This document shows, piece by piece, positions 36,371-45,836 of a stretch of DNA of 64,000 bases. The stretch covers positions 806,001 to 870,000 of the forward strand of contig NZ_JBHWAB010000001.1 in assembly GCF_042688525.2 (NCBI RefSeq), given 5' to 3'. Below the pieces are notes generated by a model that saw only the letters and a program-made list of their open reading frames with translations, had not been told where the DNA came from and did no database searches. This DNA is from Haloimpatiens sp042688525. GTDB lineage: Bacteria; Bacillota; Clostridia; Clostridiales; Clostridiaceae. The stretch's first letter is position 1; every line of letters begins with the position of its first letter. A program made the translations under genes and the position numbers.

Positions 36371-39300
36371 ATGGGGAATTATAAAGGCTTACCAGAAAAG
36401 AAAGGACTTTATGATCCGCAGTTTGAGAAGGATAATTGTGGAGTTGGTTTTATAGCTAATATAAAAGGTGAAAAAACCCATGGTATTGTAAAAAAAGGAT
36501 TGCAGATTTTAGTGAACTTAGAGCATAGAGGAGCGGTTGGAGCAGATCCTAAAACAGGTGATGGAGCAGGTATAATGGTTCAAATTCCAGATGAATTTTT
36601 TCGAATTACTTGTGACAATTTGGGAATCTCATTACCTGAGTGTGGACAATATGCTGTAGGTATGACATTTTTGCCTAAGGAACCAGCACTCAGATATCAA
36701 TGTGAAGGTATATTTGAGAGAATTATCGAGGAAGAAGATCAAAAAATATTAGGGTGGAGAAATGTTCCTACAGATAATAGGGGTATAGGTGAAACAGCAA
36801 AAGGAACTGAACCTATAATAAGACAGATTTTTATAGCAAAAGGTAAATGTACACAGGATGAATTTGAAAGAAAGTTATATATTATTAGAAAAAGGGTTGA
36901 AAATGAAGTTAAAAAATTAGTAAAGAGAAATAGTGAATATTTTTATATTTGTAGTTTATCATCAAAAACAATAGTGTATAAAGGATTGTTGTTAGCAGAT
37001 CAGATAAGTGGATTTTATGTTGACGTAAATGATATAAATTTTAAAAGTGCAGTAGCTCTTGTACATCAAAGATTTAGTACTAATACTTTTCCAACTTGGG
37101 ATTTGGCTCAACCATTTAGATATTTAGCTCATAATGGAGAAATTAATACTATAAGAGGAAATAGAAATTGGATGAATGCACGAGAAGGTGTCCTAAAGTC
37201 AGAATATTTTGGAGACAAGCTTTCAAAAATGTTTCCTATAGTAACTCCTAATTCCAGTGATTCAGCCTCTTTAGATAACGCTTTTGAACTTTTTGTTAAA
37301 GATGGAAGACATGTAGAACATGCAATGAGAATGCTTATTCCAGAAGCTTGGGAAAACAATAAATTTATAAGTGAAGATGAAAAAGCTTTTTATGAATATA
37401 ATGCATCACTAATTGAACCTTGGGATGGACCAGCTGCTGTATTTTTTACAGACGGAGAAAAAATTGGTGCAGCTCTTGATAGAAATGGATTAAGACCTGC
37501 TAAGTATATAATAACTAAAAGTGGACAAATTGTTATGGCTTCAGAAGCAGGAGTTATACAATTTAAACCTGAAGATGTGTTGAAAAAAGGAAGACTTGAA
37601 CCAGGAAAAATGCTTTTAGTTGATACTAGAAATGGTGAGATTTTAGAACACAGTGAAATAATGAAAAATTTATGTAGCAGCAAGACATATAAAGAAATTG
37701 TTAATAAAAACAAACTTATATTAGATAGCATTGAAGTAATTAATGAAAAGAAACAAATAAATAGTGAAGCTTTAAAAGAAAAACAGCAGGCGTTTGGCTA
37801 TTCACTAGAAGATTTAAATACTATATTAGGATATATGGCAGAAAATGCAAAAGAGCCTATTGGAGCAATGGGAAATGATACTCCACTAGCCGTTCTATCA
37901 AATAAATCTCAATTGTTATTTTCATATTTTAGACAGTTGTTTGCACAAGTTACTAATCCTCCTATAGATCCTATAAGAGAAGGAGTTGTAATGTCTCTTA
38001 AAAACTATATAGGAGATCAAGGTAACATACTTAATAAAGAGCTTTCAGATCATAGATTTATAGAAATTGATACACCAGTTTTATCAAATGAAGATATGGC
38101 AAAAATAAGATCATTAAGAAATAAAGATTTTAAAACTTCAACTATACCAATAACATTTAAGGCTGATAGTGGAATAGAAGGATTTAAAAATGCACTTAAG
38201 TTAATTTGTGAAAGAGCTTCTAAGCGTGTAGAAGAAGGATATAATATATTAATTTTAAGTGATAGAAAAGTAGATGGATATGAAGCAGCTATACCTAGTT
38301 TACTTGCTGTATCTGCTGTTCATCAATACTTAATAAAGAAAAAAACAAGAACTAAAATTTCTATAGTTGTTGAAACAGGAGAAGCAAGAGAAACTACTCA
38401 TTTTGCGTTGTTAATAGGTTATGGAGCTACTGCTGTTAATCCATATTTAGCATATGAAAGTATACAAAATATGGTGCTGCAAGGAGAAATTAAAGATAAT
38501 GATAAAGAAAAAGCAGTTGATAACTATATTAAAGCACTAAATAAAGGTCTTTTGAAAATATTATCCAAAATGGGTATATGTACAATACAAAGTTATCATG
38601 GTGCTCAAATTTTTGAAGCACTTGGTTTAAATGAAGAATTTATAAATAAATATTTTGAAGGAACTACATCTAGAATTGGTGGGGTTGGCGAAGAAATAAT
38701 AGCTAAGGAAGTTCTGTTAAGACATAAACATGCATTTAATAGGTTAAGAAAGCCAGTGTCAGAGCTGGATGTTGGAGGACTATATTCGTGGAGAAAAAAT
38801 GGAGAATTTCATTTATTTAATCCAGAAAGTATATATAAGCTTCAAGCAGCATCAAAAACAAATAATTATGAAATGTATAAGGATTATGCAAAACGTATTA
38901 ATAATCAAAGCAAAAATTTATGTACCTTAAGAGGGCTTTTAGATATTGAATATGGAAATTCTATTCCAATTGAAGAAGTAGAGCCTGTTTCAGAAATTTT
39001 AAAAAGATTTTGTACTGGAGCAATGTCATTGGGTTCTATAAGTAGAGAAGCACATGAAACAATTGCAATAGCTATGAATCGTATTGGAGCTAAAAGTAAT
39101 ACTGGAGAAGGTGGCGAAGATTCAATAAGATTTAAAGCAGATGGTAATGGAGATAGTAGAAGAAGTGCAATTAAACAGGTAGCAGCAGGTAGATTTGGTG
39201 TTACAACTAATTACTTAGTTAATGCAGATGAACTTCAAATTAAAGTTGCTCAAGGGGCAAAGCCAGGAGAGGGTGGACATCTTCCAGGTAAAAAGGTAAA

Positions 39301-40888
39301 TGATTATATAGCTAAACTTAGACATTCAACACCAGGAATTGATTTAATTTCACCACCACCTCATCATGACATTTATTCAATAGAGGATTTATCACAACTT
39401 ATATATGATTTGAAATCAGTTAATCCAAGAAGCAGAATAAGTGTAAAACTTGTTTCAGAAGTTGGAGTAGGTACTATTGCTGCGGGTGTTGCAAAAGCAC
39501 ATGCGGATGTAATATTAATAAGTGGACATGATGGAGGAACGGGAGCCGCACCACTTTCATCTATAAGATGTGCAGGTATTCCCTGGGAAATTGGGCTTTC
39601 TGAAACTCATCAAGTTCTTATGTTAAATAATTTAAGAAGTAGGGTTAGACTTCAAACAGATGGTCAGCTTAAGACTGGTAGAGATGTTGTAATAGCAGCG
39701 TTACTTGGAGCAGAAGAATTTGGATTTGCAACTACAGCACTTGTGATTTTAGGATGTACTATGCTTCGTAAGTGTCATTGTAATACTTGTGATATGGGTA
39801 TAGCAACACAAGATGAAGAACTTAGAAAATGCTTTAAAGGTAAACCAGAATACTTAATTAATTTCTTTACATTCATTGCACAAGAAGTTAGAGAGAATAT
39901 GGCTAAATTAGGTTTTAGAACTGTGAATGAAATGATAGGAAAAGTAGATAAATTAAAAGTTAAAGATGCAGTAGAACATTGGAAGGCACAAGGAATTGAT
40001 TTTTCTAATATTTTATACAAACCTGATATGCCAAAAAGAATAAAGCCTTATTGTGTATTGGAGCAAGATCATGGAATTGATAAAGCAATGGATCATAATC
40101 TGATTCAAATTGCAAAACCTGCTCTTGAGGATAAAAAATCTGTTAAAGGAAGTTTTGAAATTAAAAATACAGACAGAACAGTAGGTACAATGTTGAGTGG
40201 TAAGATTATAAAAAATCATGGAGAAAATGGTCTTAAAGAGGATACAATTGTATTTAAATTTATAGGTTCTGCAGGACAAAGTTTTGGAGCTTTTGGAGCT
40301 AAAGGTCTTACTCTTATACTTGAAGGAGAAGCTAACGATTATGTGGGTAAAGGATTATCAGGAGGTAAAATAATTATTAAGGCTCCTTATAATAGAGCAT
40401 TTAAGGCAGAAGAAAATTTTATAGCTGGAAATACAATTTTATATGGAGCTACAAAGGGAGAAGTATATATAAATGGAATAGTAGGAGAACGTTTCGGAGT
40501 TAGAAATAGTGGAGTAAATGCTGTGGTTGAGGGTGTTGGAGATCATTGTTGTGAATATATGACTGGAGGTAGAATTGTTGTACTTGGAAATGTAGGTAGA
40601 AACTTCGGAGCAGGTATGAGTGGTGGTATTGCTTATATTTTTGATGAACAGGATGATTTTTATGAAAAATGTGGTGAAGAAACCCTTGAAGCACTAGTTT
40701 TAAATAATAGTGATGATGAAGAAGAGGTATATAATCTTATATCTAAACATTATGAATATACAAATAGTGAAAAGGCTAAAAGAATTTTGGATAATTGGAA
40801 TAAGTATAAGAGTAAATTTAAAAAAGTAGTTTCAAGTGCATATAAAGAAATACTAGAGAAAAATACAAAGAAAAGTAATGTAGGTTAA
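36371..40888 (+). CDS. gltB: Glutamate synthase, large subunit
   Basis: 1505 residues, standard for bacterial GltB. The start is the ATG at 36371 with GGAGGTGAAGG upstream; the open frame to 36290 is not supported. Cys23 in DNCGVGF would become the N-terminal nucleophile after removal of a 22-residue propeptide. The glutaminase domain (23-~420) is followed by the central domain, the FMN-binding synthase domain (GEGGEDS, then SGHDGGTGAAPLSSI), the iron-sulphur cysteines CTMLRKCHCNTC, and the C-terminal beta-helix (GSAGQSFGAFG, repeated G-G motifs). With GltD it makes two glutamates from 2-oxoglutarate and glutamine. gltD begins 17 bases downstream. Confidence 0.96.
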   Translation: MGNYKGLPEKKGLYDPQFEKDNCGVGFIANIKGEKTHGIVKKGLQILVNLEHRGAVGADPKTGDGAGIMVQIPDEFFRITCDNLGISLPECGQYAVGMTFLPKEPALRYQCEGIFERIIEEEDQKILGWRNVPTDNRGIGETAKGTEPIIRQIFIAKGKCTQDEFERKLYIIRKRVENEVKKLVKRNSEYFYICSLSSKTIVYKGLLLADQISGFYVDVNDINFKSAVALVHQRFSTNTFPTWDLAQPFRYLAHNGEINTIRGNRNWMNAREGVLKSEYFGDKLSKMFPIVTPNSSDSASLDNAFELFVKDGRHVEHAMRMLIPEAWENNKFISEDEKAFYEYNASLIEPWDGPAAVFFTDGEKIGAALDRNGLRPAKYIITKSGQIVMASEAGVIQFKPEDVLKKGRLEPGKMLLVDTRNGEILEHSEIMKNLCSSKTYKEIVNKNKLILDSIEVINEKKQINSEALKEKQQAFGYSLEDLNTILGYMAENAKEPIGAMGNDTPLAVLSNKSQLLFSYFRQLFAQVTNPPIDPIREGVVMSLKNYIGDQGNILNKELSDHRFIEIDTPVLSNEDMAKIRSLRNKDFKTSTIPITFKADSGIEGFKNALKLICERASKRVEEGYNILILSDRKVDGYEAAIPSLLAVSAVHQYLIKKKTRTKISIVVETGEARETTHFALLIGYGATAVNPYLAYESIQNMVLQGEIKDNDKEKAVDNYIKALNKGLLKILSKMGICTIQSYHGAQIFEALGLNEEFINKYFEGTTSRIGGVGEEIIAKEVLLRHKHAFNRLRKPVSELDVGGLYSWRKNGEFHLFNPESIYKLQAASKTNNYEMYKDYAKRINNQSKNLCTLRGLLDIEYGNSIPIEEVEPVSEILKRFCTGAMSLGSISREAHETIAIAMNRIGAKSNTGEGGEDSIRFKADGNGDSRRSAIKQVAAGRFGVTTNYLVNADELQIKVAQGAKPGEGGHLPGKKVNDYIAKLRHSTPGIDLISPPPHHDIYSIEDLSQLIYDLKSVNPRSRISVKLVSEVGVGTIAAGVAKAHADVILISGHDGGTGAAPLSSIRCAGIPWEIGLSETHQVLMLNNLRSRVRLQTDGQLKTGRDVVIAALLGAEEFGFATTALVILGCTMLRKCHCNTCDMGIATQDEELRKCFKGKPEYLINFFTFIAQEVRENMAKLGFRTVNEMIGKVDKLKVKDAVEHWKAQGIDFSNILYKPDMPKRIKPYCVLEQDHGIDKAMDHNLIQIAKPALEDKKSVKGSFEIKNTDRTVGTMLSGKIIKNHGENGLKEDTIVFKFIGSAGQSFGAFGAKGLTLILEGEANDYVGKGLSGGKIIIKAPYNRAFKAEENFIAGNTILYGATKGEVYINGIVGERFGVRNSGVNAVVEGVGDHCCEYMTGGRIVVLGNVGRNFGAGMSGGIAYIFDEQDDFYEKCGEETLEALVLNNSDDEEEVYNLISKHYEYTNSEKAKRILDNWNKYKSKFKKVVSSAYKEILEKNTKKSNVG

Positions 40889-40905
40889 GAAGGGGCGGTG
40901 TACAA

Positions 40906-42339
40906 ATGGGAAAGCTAACAGGATTTAAAGAGTATGAAAGAAAAAAATACAATAAGCGTTCTGTTAAAGAGAGAATAAATGATTATAATGAGATATATGA
41001 GCCTCTTAGTAATGATGAAATGATAATACAAGCTGCTAGATGTATGGAGTGTGGTACTCCGTTTTGTAATTGGGGATGTCCTTTAGGTAATTTAACTCCT
41101 GACTGGAATGATATGGTATATAAAAATGACTGGAAAAAAGCATATGAAAGATTAAGCCTTACAAGTAATTTTCCAGAGTTTACTGGAAGGGTATGTCCTG
41201 CACTTTGCGAAGCAGCATGTACTCTTGGAGTAAACAGAAAAGCAGTTTCTATAAGAGAGATAGAATTAACTATTATAGAGAATGCTTATAAAAATGGATG
41301 GGTAAAACCGAATCCTCCAAAAGTAACAACAGGTAAGAAGGTAGCGGTTATTGGTTCAGGGCCTTCAGGGCTTGCGGCAGCTGATGAATTGAATTCTGTG
41401 GGGCATGAAGTAACTGTGTTTGAGAAATCTGAAAGAGTTGGTGGATTATTAAGGTATGGAATTCCAGATTTTAAATTAGAAAAAAATATTATAGATAGAC
41501 GTATTGCTGTTATGGAAGCAGAAGGAGTAATTTTTAAAACGGATATTGAAGTTGGAAAGGATATATCTGTAAAAAAAATATTAGATGATTTTGATGCAGT
41601 AGTATTGTGCTGTGGGTCAAGTATTCCAAGAGATTTAAAGGTAGAGGGAAGAGATCTTGAAGGAGTTTACTTTGCTATGGAATATCTGCCTCAACAAAAT
41701 AAGTTAAATTCAGGTGAAAAAGTTGAAAAGAACATAAATGCAAGAGATAAAAATGTTGTGGTTATAGGGGGAGGAGATACTGGTTCAGATTGTATTGGAA
41801 CGGCTATTAGACAAGGTGCTAAAAATGTATATCAATTTGAAATAATGCCTAAACCTGAAGCAGAAAGAGATGATTCAATGCCTTGGCCAACATATCCTAG
41901 AATTCTTAAAACAACTACATCTCATGAGGAAGGATGTAAAAGAGAGTGGAATATTTTAACTAAAGCGTTCATAGGAGAAAAAGGTAAAGTAAACAAATTA
42001 GTAGGGGCAAAGGTAAGATGGATTAAAGATGAAAATGGAAAAATGATTATGAAAGAAGTTCCAAATAGTGAATTTGAAGTGGAAATAGATTTAGTAGTAC
42101 TTGCAATGGGATTTTTACATCCTAAACATGATGGGTTAATAGAGGAACTAGGGTTACAACTTGATAAAAGGGGAAATATATCTACAGATGAAAATTATAT
42201 GACGAATTTAAGAGGTGTATTTGCAGCAGGGGATAATAGAACTGGTCAATCATTAGTTGTTAAATGTATTAGTGAAGGAAGAAGTGCAGCTAAATATGTT
42301 GATAAATATTTAATGGGTGATACTTTTCTAAAAGGATAA
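40906..42339 (+). CDS. gltD: Glutamate synthase, small subunit
   Basis: 477 residues. The N-terminal cysteine-rich region (ARCMECGTPFCNWGCPLGN and GRVCPALCEAACT) binds two iron-sulphur clusters. FAD binding is seen in VAVIGSGPSGLAAADEL (about 145-161) and the NAD(P)H site in VVVIGGGDTGSDCIG (about 285-299), with a closing GVFAAGDNRTGQSLVVKCI. It passes electrons from NAD(P)H to GltB. AAGGGGCGG precedes the ATG. Confidence 0.96.
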   Translation: MGKLTGFKEYERKKYNKRSVKERINDYNEIYEPLSNDEMIIQAARCMECGTPFCNWGCPLGNLTPDWNDMVYKNDWKKAYERLSLTSNFPEFTGRVCPALCEAACTLGVNRKAVSIREIELTIIENAYKNGWVKPNPPKVTTGKKVAVIGSGPSGLAAADELNSVGHEVTVFEKSERVGGLLRYGIPDFKLEKNIIDRRIAVMEAEGVIFKTDIEVGKDISVKKILDDFDAVVLCCGSSIPRDLKVEGRDLEGVYFAMEYLPQQNKLNSGEKVEKNINARDKNVVVIGGGDTGSDCIGTAIRQGAKNVYQFEIMPKPEAERDDSMPWPTYPRILKTTTSHEEGCKREWNILTKAFIGEKGKVNKLVGAKVRWIKDENGKMIMKEVPNSEFEVEIDLVVLAMGFLHPKHDGLIEELGLQLDKRGNISTDENYMTNLRGVFAAGDNRTGQSLVVKCISEGRSAAKYVDKYLMGDTFLKG

Positions 42340-42366
42340 AGGCTCTTTAAGATAACTATTTAAAAG

Positions 42367-42402
42367 GGGATGTCTAAAAATAGATTTTAGACATCCCTTA
42401 AG
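42367..42402 (+). terminator. Terminator after gltBD
   Basis: GGGATGTCTAAAA (42367-42379) pairs exactly with TTTTAGACATCCC (42385-42397), followed by TTAAGTT. Confidence 0.8.
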
Positions 42403-42433
42403 TTATGTAATTAGTCAACTAAATAATGAATAA

Positions 42434-42690
42434 CTCAACTTTCGCAGGTCAAAAACAACCGCTACGGGAAATGATATCTTGCTTAGAAACCTTTCACTTC
42501 AGTAACAAGTTCTAAGTTTTACTCATATTGAAAAAAGATTTTTTAATTAATATTCCGTAGGAATCAGTAATTAAAAAATAACTTTTTTCAAATTCGTAAA
42601 GCTAAGAACTTGTAAACTTTGTTCAAATGTTTCTTACGCAAGATATCATTTCCCTTCGCTAAGCAGTATTTTTTTACTGCGAAAGTTGAA
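42434..42690. mobile_element. Palindromic MITE-like element, subfamily 1 (full reference copy)
   Basis: 257 bp. CTCAACTTTCGCAG at the left end is mirrored by CTGCGAAAGTTGAA at the right. Inside, GGGAAATGATATCTTGC, AACAAGTTCTAAG and TTGAAAAAAG are matched by GCAAGATATCATTTCCC, CTAAGAACTTGT and CTTTTTTCAA, so the arms pair over about 120 bases with few interruptions. TGAATAA flanks both sides (42427-42433, 42691-42697). It lies between two convergent genes, with no ORF. Confidence 0.88.
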
Positions 42691-42751
42691 TGAATAATTA
42701 TTAATTTTTAATTGTTATTAAATGATTACTTAATCTTATACAACTGGATAT

Positions 42752-43603
42752 TTATTGTGTTTGTTTCATAGGCAAAAATACTGTGAATATGGTTCCGACT
42801 CCATCATAACTTTCAACAGTAATAGTTCCATTATTTTTGTTTACAAGTTGTTTTACTATATTTAATCCATAACCATGACTACTTGCTTTTTTAGTAGTAA
42901 AGCCACATTGAAATATTTTATCATATAAATCTTCTGAAAGTATAGGATAAGAATTTATTATTGTAATAATATATTCATTTTTTATTTCTGATATTTGTAT
43001 AGATAATATTTTCTCATCTTCCTTACAATTTTCTAATTCATGTATTGCATTATCAATGAGATTAAATAATATTTTACAAAGATCTATAGAATTTATGTGT
43101 ATATTTTCTAAGTATGAGTCAATATCTAATTCTACATTGATTCCCTTGTTTTCTGCAATTGCATATTTTCTATATAATAATGCAGCAACTTCCATATTGT
43201 TTATTTTAGATATAGAAAATATTTCGTTAGTTTTTCCACAAATAGAGTGTGTATATTCTAAAGCTTTTTCTGGTTTATTAAGTTGTATTAAACCAGAAAT
43301 TATATTAAGATGATTTTGAAAATCATGTTTTTGTCCACGTAGAGCTTCTATAACTTCTTTAGAGTTATGTAATTGTTCTATAGATTTTTTTTCTTTTTTC
43401 AAGAAAGAAATAATATAGTAAATGCAAATAATAGAACTAAGTCCTAATAAGTTTATGATTATAGATATTACTAAAGGATAGTTTATAAGAATATTGGATA
43501 TATTTAATGAATTAATTATTACTTTATTTGATAATAATAATACTATACAACTTTGTAATAAGATTAATACTATTAATATATATGCTCTGTGAATAAATTT
43601 CAT
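42752..43603 (-). CDS. Sensor histidine kinase (AgrC/Spo0B-like, GHKL ATPase)
   Basis: 283 residues from the ATG at 43603, nine bases after GGGG; two further ATGs lie just upstream. Two N-terminal helices (about 7-27 and 40-62) lead to a dimerisation/phosphorylation helix with RGQKHDFQNHLNIISGLIQL, where the His of KHDFQNH is the likely phospho-site. Then follows the HATPase domain with ILFNLIDNAIHE (N box), HGYGLNIVKQLV (G box) and a terminal GVGTIFTVFLP. AgrC-type kinases sense peptide signals through a long membrane domain. Here that role may fall to the separate membrane protein encoded 18 bases upstream. No response regulator is adjacent. Confidence 0.85.
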   Translation of the reverse strand: MKFIHRAYILIVLILLQSCIVLLLSNKVIINSLNISNILINYPLVISIIINLLGLSSIICIYYIISFLKKEKKSIEQLHNSKEVIEALRGQKHDFQNHLNIISGLIQLNKPEKALEYTHSICGKTNEIFSISKINNMEVAALLYRKYAIAENKGINVELDIDSYLENIHINSIDLCKILFNLIDNAIHELENCKEDEKILSIQISEIKNEYIITIINSYPILSEDLYDKIFQCGFTTKKASSHGYGLNIVKQLVNKNNGTITVESYDGVGTIFTVFLPMKQTQ

Positions 43604-43621
43604 ATGCATCATCCCCGACTA

Positions 43622-44083
43622 TTATTTAAGAGTGTTAAGATTAAAAATAGGTTTCTTAAATATATATGTTATAAAAAATATTAGTATTAAAAAAATATGA
43701 GATACTAGGAATATTAATATTCTTGCACCAAACTTTATTCCTATATAGGGAACAAAATTCTTAAATAAAATACATACAAGTGCTTCACCCCACAGTATTA
43801 AAAAAGTACTAATTAATACAGCTATAAAGCTGTGAAATAATTTTTGCTTTAGTATTGTAGTAAGCAAAATGATAAAAATACTAAAAATAAAAAAAGTATG
43901 GGTTCCTAAAGGAATGTTATTCATTATATACCACATTCTAATTAAAGTAATGGAAAATCCCCCTAGAAAACTTATAAACATTAGTTTGTTAGGTTTTATA
44001 TAAATGCCTATAAAACTTAATCCAACTGCAAAAGTTAAAAAAGCTTCGATGGAGTTACAAATAAAAAATTCTGAAAATAACAT
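43622..44083 (-). CDS. Small polytopic membrane protein, partner of the kinase
   Basis: 153 residues, about five hydrophobic segments and very few charges. AGAGAGG is eight bases before the ATG. It looks like the membrane sensor region of an AgrC-like kinase encoded as a separate polypeptide, because the kinase that follows 18 bases later has only two short helices. It is not an AgrB (no Cys/His protease pair seen). Function inferred from context only. Confidence 0.55.
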   Translation of the reverse strand: MLFSEFFICNSIEAFLTFAVGLSFIGIYIKPNKLMFISFLGGFSITLIRMWYIMNNIPLGTHTFFIFSIFIILLTTILKQKLFHSFIAVLISTFLILWGEALVCILFKNFVPYIGIKFGARILIFLVSHIFLILIFFITYIFKKPIFNLNTLK

Positions 44084-44340
44084 TAAGCATACCTCTCTAG
44101 AATATTGTTCATTTTGTAAATCTATAATAATAGTAGCACGGAATATAAAAAAATTCTACAATATTTTACGTTAAAATAATAAATAAATGGTTCTGGTACA
44201 CTGAATTTAACAAAAAAATTTAATTATACTTAAAATTTAATTATCGTTTTTAATTTTAACTTTAATTTTATTAGAATAAAAATAGTATTTATATGGAATT
44301 TTTGTTGAAGAAGCAATGATTTATTAAGGTAAGTATGTAT

Positions 44341-44369
44341 TTGCAAAATACTCTTTGCTAGGATATTAT
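44341..44369 (+). promoter_or_regulatory. Sigma-A-type promoter of the 98-residue membrane protein gene
   Basis: TTGCAA (44341-44346), 17 bases, TATTAT (44364-44369); start near 44376, 35 bases before the ATG. The rest of the gap 44084-44340 is AT-rich and holds the opposite promoter, not placed. Confidence 0.7.
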
Positions 44370-44410
44370 AGATGTGGAATAATTAACAAGAAAGAGTAGA
44401 GGAGGCAATT

Positions 44411-44707
44411 ATGAACAAAAGACTAAAGAAATTATCTAATCCAGTGGAGTTAATAAAGTTTGTAATGATAGGAGCATTGCTTATTATTTCTTGTATTATG
44501 CTTTTTAATAAAAGTTTAATTCCATTAGCAAAGGCAAGATTAGCTGCAGCAAATATGTTTTTATTAGCAGCATTGCTTATGGTACAAGCAATAGAATGTG
44601 GAATTAGAACTAAATATAAAAGAAGAACATACATTTATTTTATAGCTGCAATTTTAATTGCAGGATATACTTTTAAGATATTTTGGAAAGTACTGTTTGT
44701 ATATTAA
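44411..44707 (+). CDS. Small membrane protein, unknown
   Basis: 98 residues with three predicted helices (about 17-35, 45-62, 74-92) separated by short Lys/Arg-rich loops (GIRTKYKRRTYIY). The ATG at 44411 has AGAGGAGGC upstream. It is a single gene with a clear promoter and terminator, so it is probably real and expressed. No family recognised. Confidence 0.65.
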   Translation: MNKRLKKLSNPVELIKFVMIGALLIISCIMLFNKSLIPLAKARLAAANMFLLAALLMVQAIECGIRTKYKRRTYIYFIAAILIAGYTFKIFWKVLFVY

Positions 44708-44717
44708 TGGACAAGGG

Positions 44718-44771
44718 CTTCTATGCTATAAGTTGATTTGAAAATTTCACTTATAGTGTAGAAGTTTTTTT
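44718..44771 (+). terminator. Terminator after the small membrane protein gene
   Basis: CTTCTATGCTATAAGT (44718-44733) pairs with ACTTATAGTGTAGAAG (44749-44764), 14 of 16 positions plus G-U, followed by TTTTTTT. Confidence 0.88.
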
Positions 44772-45114
44772 ATGGAATATGTGACTTTTATCTTCATGTT
44801 AAGCATTAATTTTCCCAAAAATAGTATCAATTTTAAGAAAATATTAAATAATCAGACCAGAATATTACTATGAATCCACATAATATATTAATATGAATAA
44901 AAAAATATATAATGAAAAAACATGTCGAATAACCTCTAGTTCCCTCATAAAATATTTGATATTTAGTCGATTTTAACTAGGAGAATATAATATAATTATA
45001 AATACAATTAAATTTTTGTTAACAATGAAATATGGATTTCATTAATTAAAATTGTTAATTGTTTTATCTATTAAAATTTATTATAAATACAAACAAATGA
45101 AAAGGAGGTGAAGC
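44772..45114. other. AT-rich gap upstream of the polysaccharide cluster
   Basis: 343 bases, no ORF. An inverted repeat ACAATTAA..AATGAAAT/ATTTCATT..TTAATTGT lies near 45003-45061, and AGGAGAATATAATATAAT at 44979-44996 contains a -10-like TATAAT. The regulatory meaning is unclear. Confidence 0.35.
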
Positions 45115-45816
45115 TTGGACAACCAAGCCAAAATTATGAAGAAATATAAGATAGAAACTTATTTAGTATTAATTTTTAGTATTTTGGGTTTTGCTTTTTG
45201 GATGTTTTATAAAGATTACTTAATACCTAATAATATAATTTTAAAAGCAGTAATGGATTCAAAATATAATTATGAAGGTACAATGAATATCACAAAAAAT
45301 AAAATTGAAATAAAGCAATTTAAAAATTTGGATGATTTAAGAATTAAGGGAACTTTTTCTAAAGATGTGGATAGAGGACAAATTATATTGGAAGATGAGA
45401 AACTTAATTACTTACTAGTAGATAGCGAAAAAAATACTTATTCCCTTAAAGAAAATGAAGGAACAAAAAAAGTAATATTTCCAGAGGAAAACAACAAAGT
45501 TGACAGTAATATTTATGATTTATTATATTTTTCTCCAGGTAATAAATCAATATATTGGAGGACACAATATGTATCTAAAAAAAATGGACAATATATATAT
45601 GAAAAAAAGTTTCCTATAGAATATTCTTCTATGGGTATGAATGTATATAAAAAAGAAGACATAAAGGGTGAAGTTAGAATTAAATTTTTTATTAAAAAGG
45701 ATGGAATACTTCAAAAACCATATATGACACATATGATAGTGGAAGAGGAAATCTTTAAAAAGAGTAATTTAGTTTATAACAATATAATTGAGTATACTTT
45801 AAATAAAGTTAAGTAG
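45115..45816 (+). CDS. Membrane-anchored extracellular protein, unknown
   Basis: 233 residues starting with TTG right after AAAGGAGGTGAAGC. One N-terminal helix (about 13-33) precedes an exported domain rich in Lys and beta-strand patterns, with no cysteine. It lies 20 bases before a glycosyltransferase gene and is likely co-transcribed with it, so an accessory role in polysaccharide production is possible. No family recognised. Confidence 0.6.
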   Translation: MDNQAKIMKKYKIETYLVLIFSILGFAFWMFYKDYLIPNNIILKAVMDSKYNYEGTMNITKNKIEIKQFKNLDDLRIKGTFSKDVDRGQIILEDEKLNYLLVDSEKNTYSLKENEGTKKVIFPEENNKVDSNIYDLLYFSPGNKSIYWRTQYVSKKNGQYIYEKKFPIEYSSMGMNVYKKEDIKGEVRIKFFIKKDGILQKPYMTHMIVEEEIFKKSNLVYNNIIEYTLNKVK

Positions 45817-45836
45817 TTAAGGAAAGAGGTGTTTAG

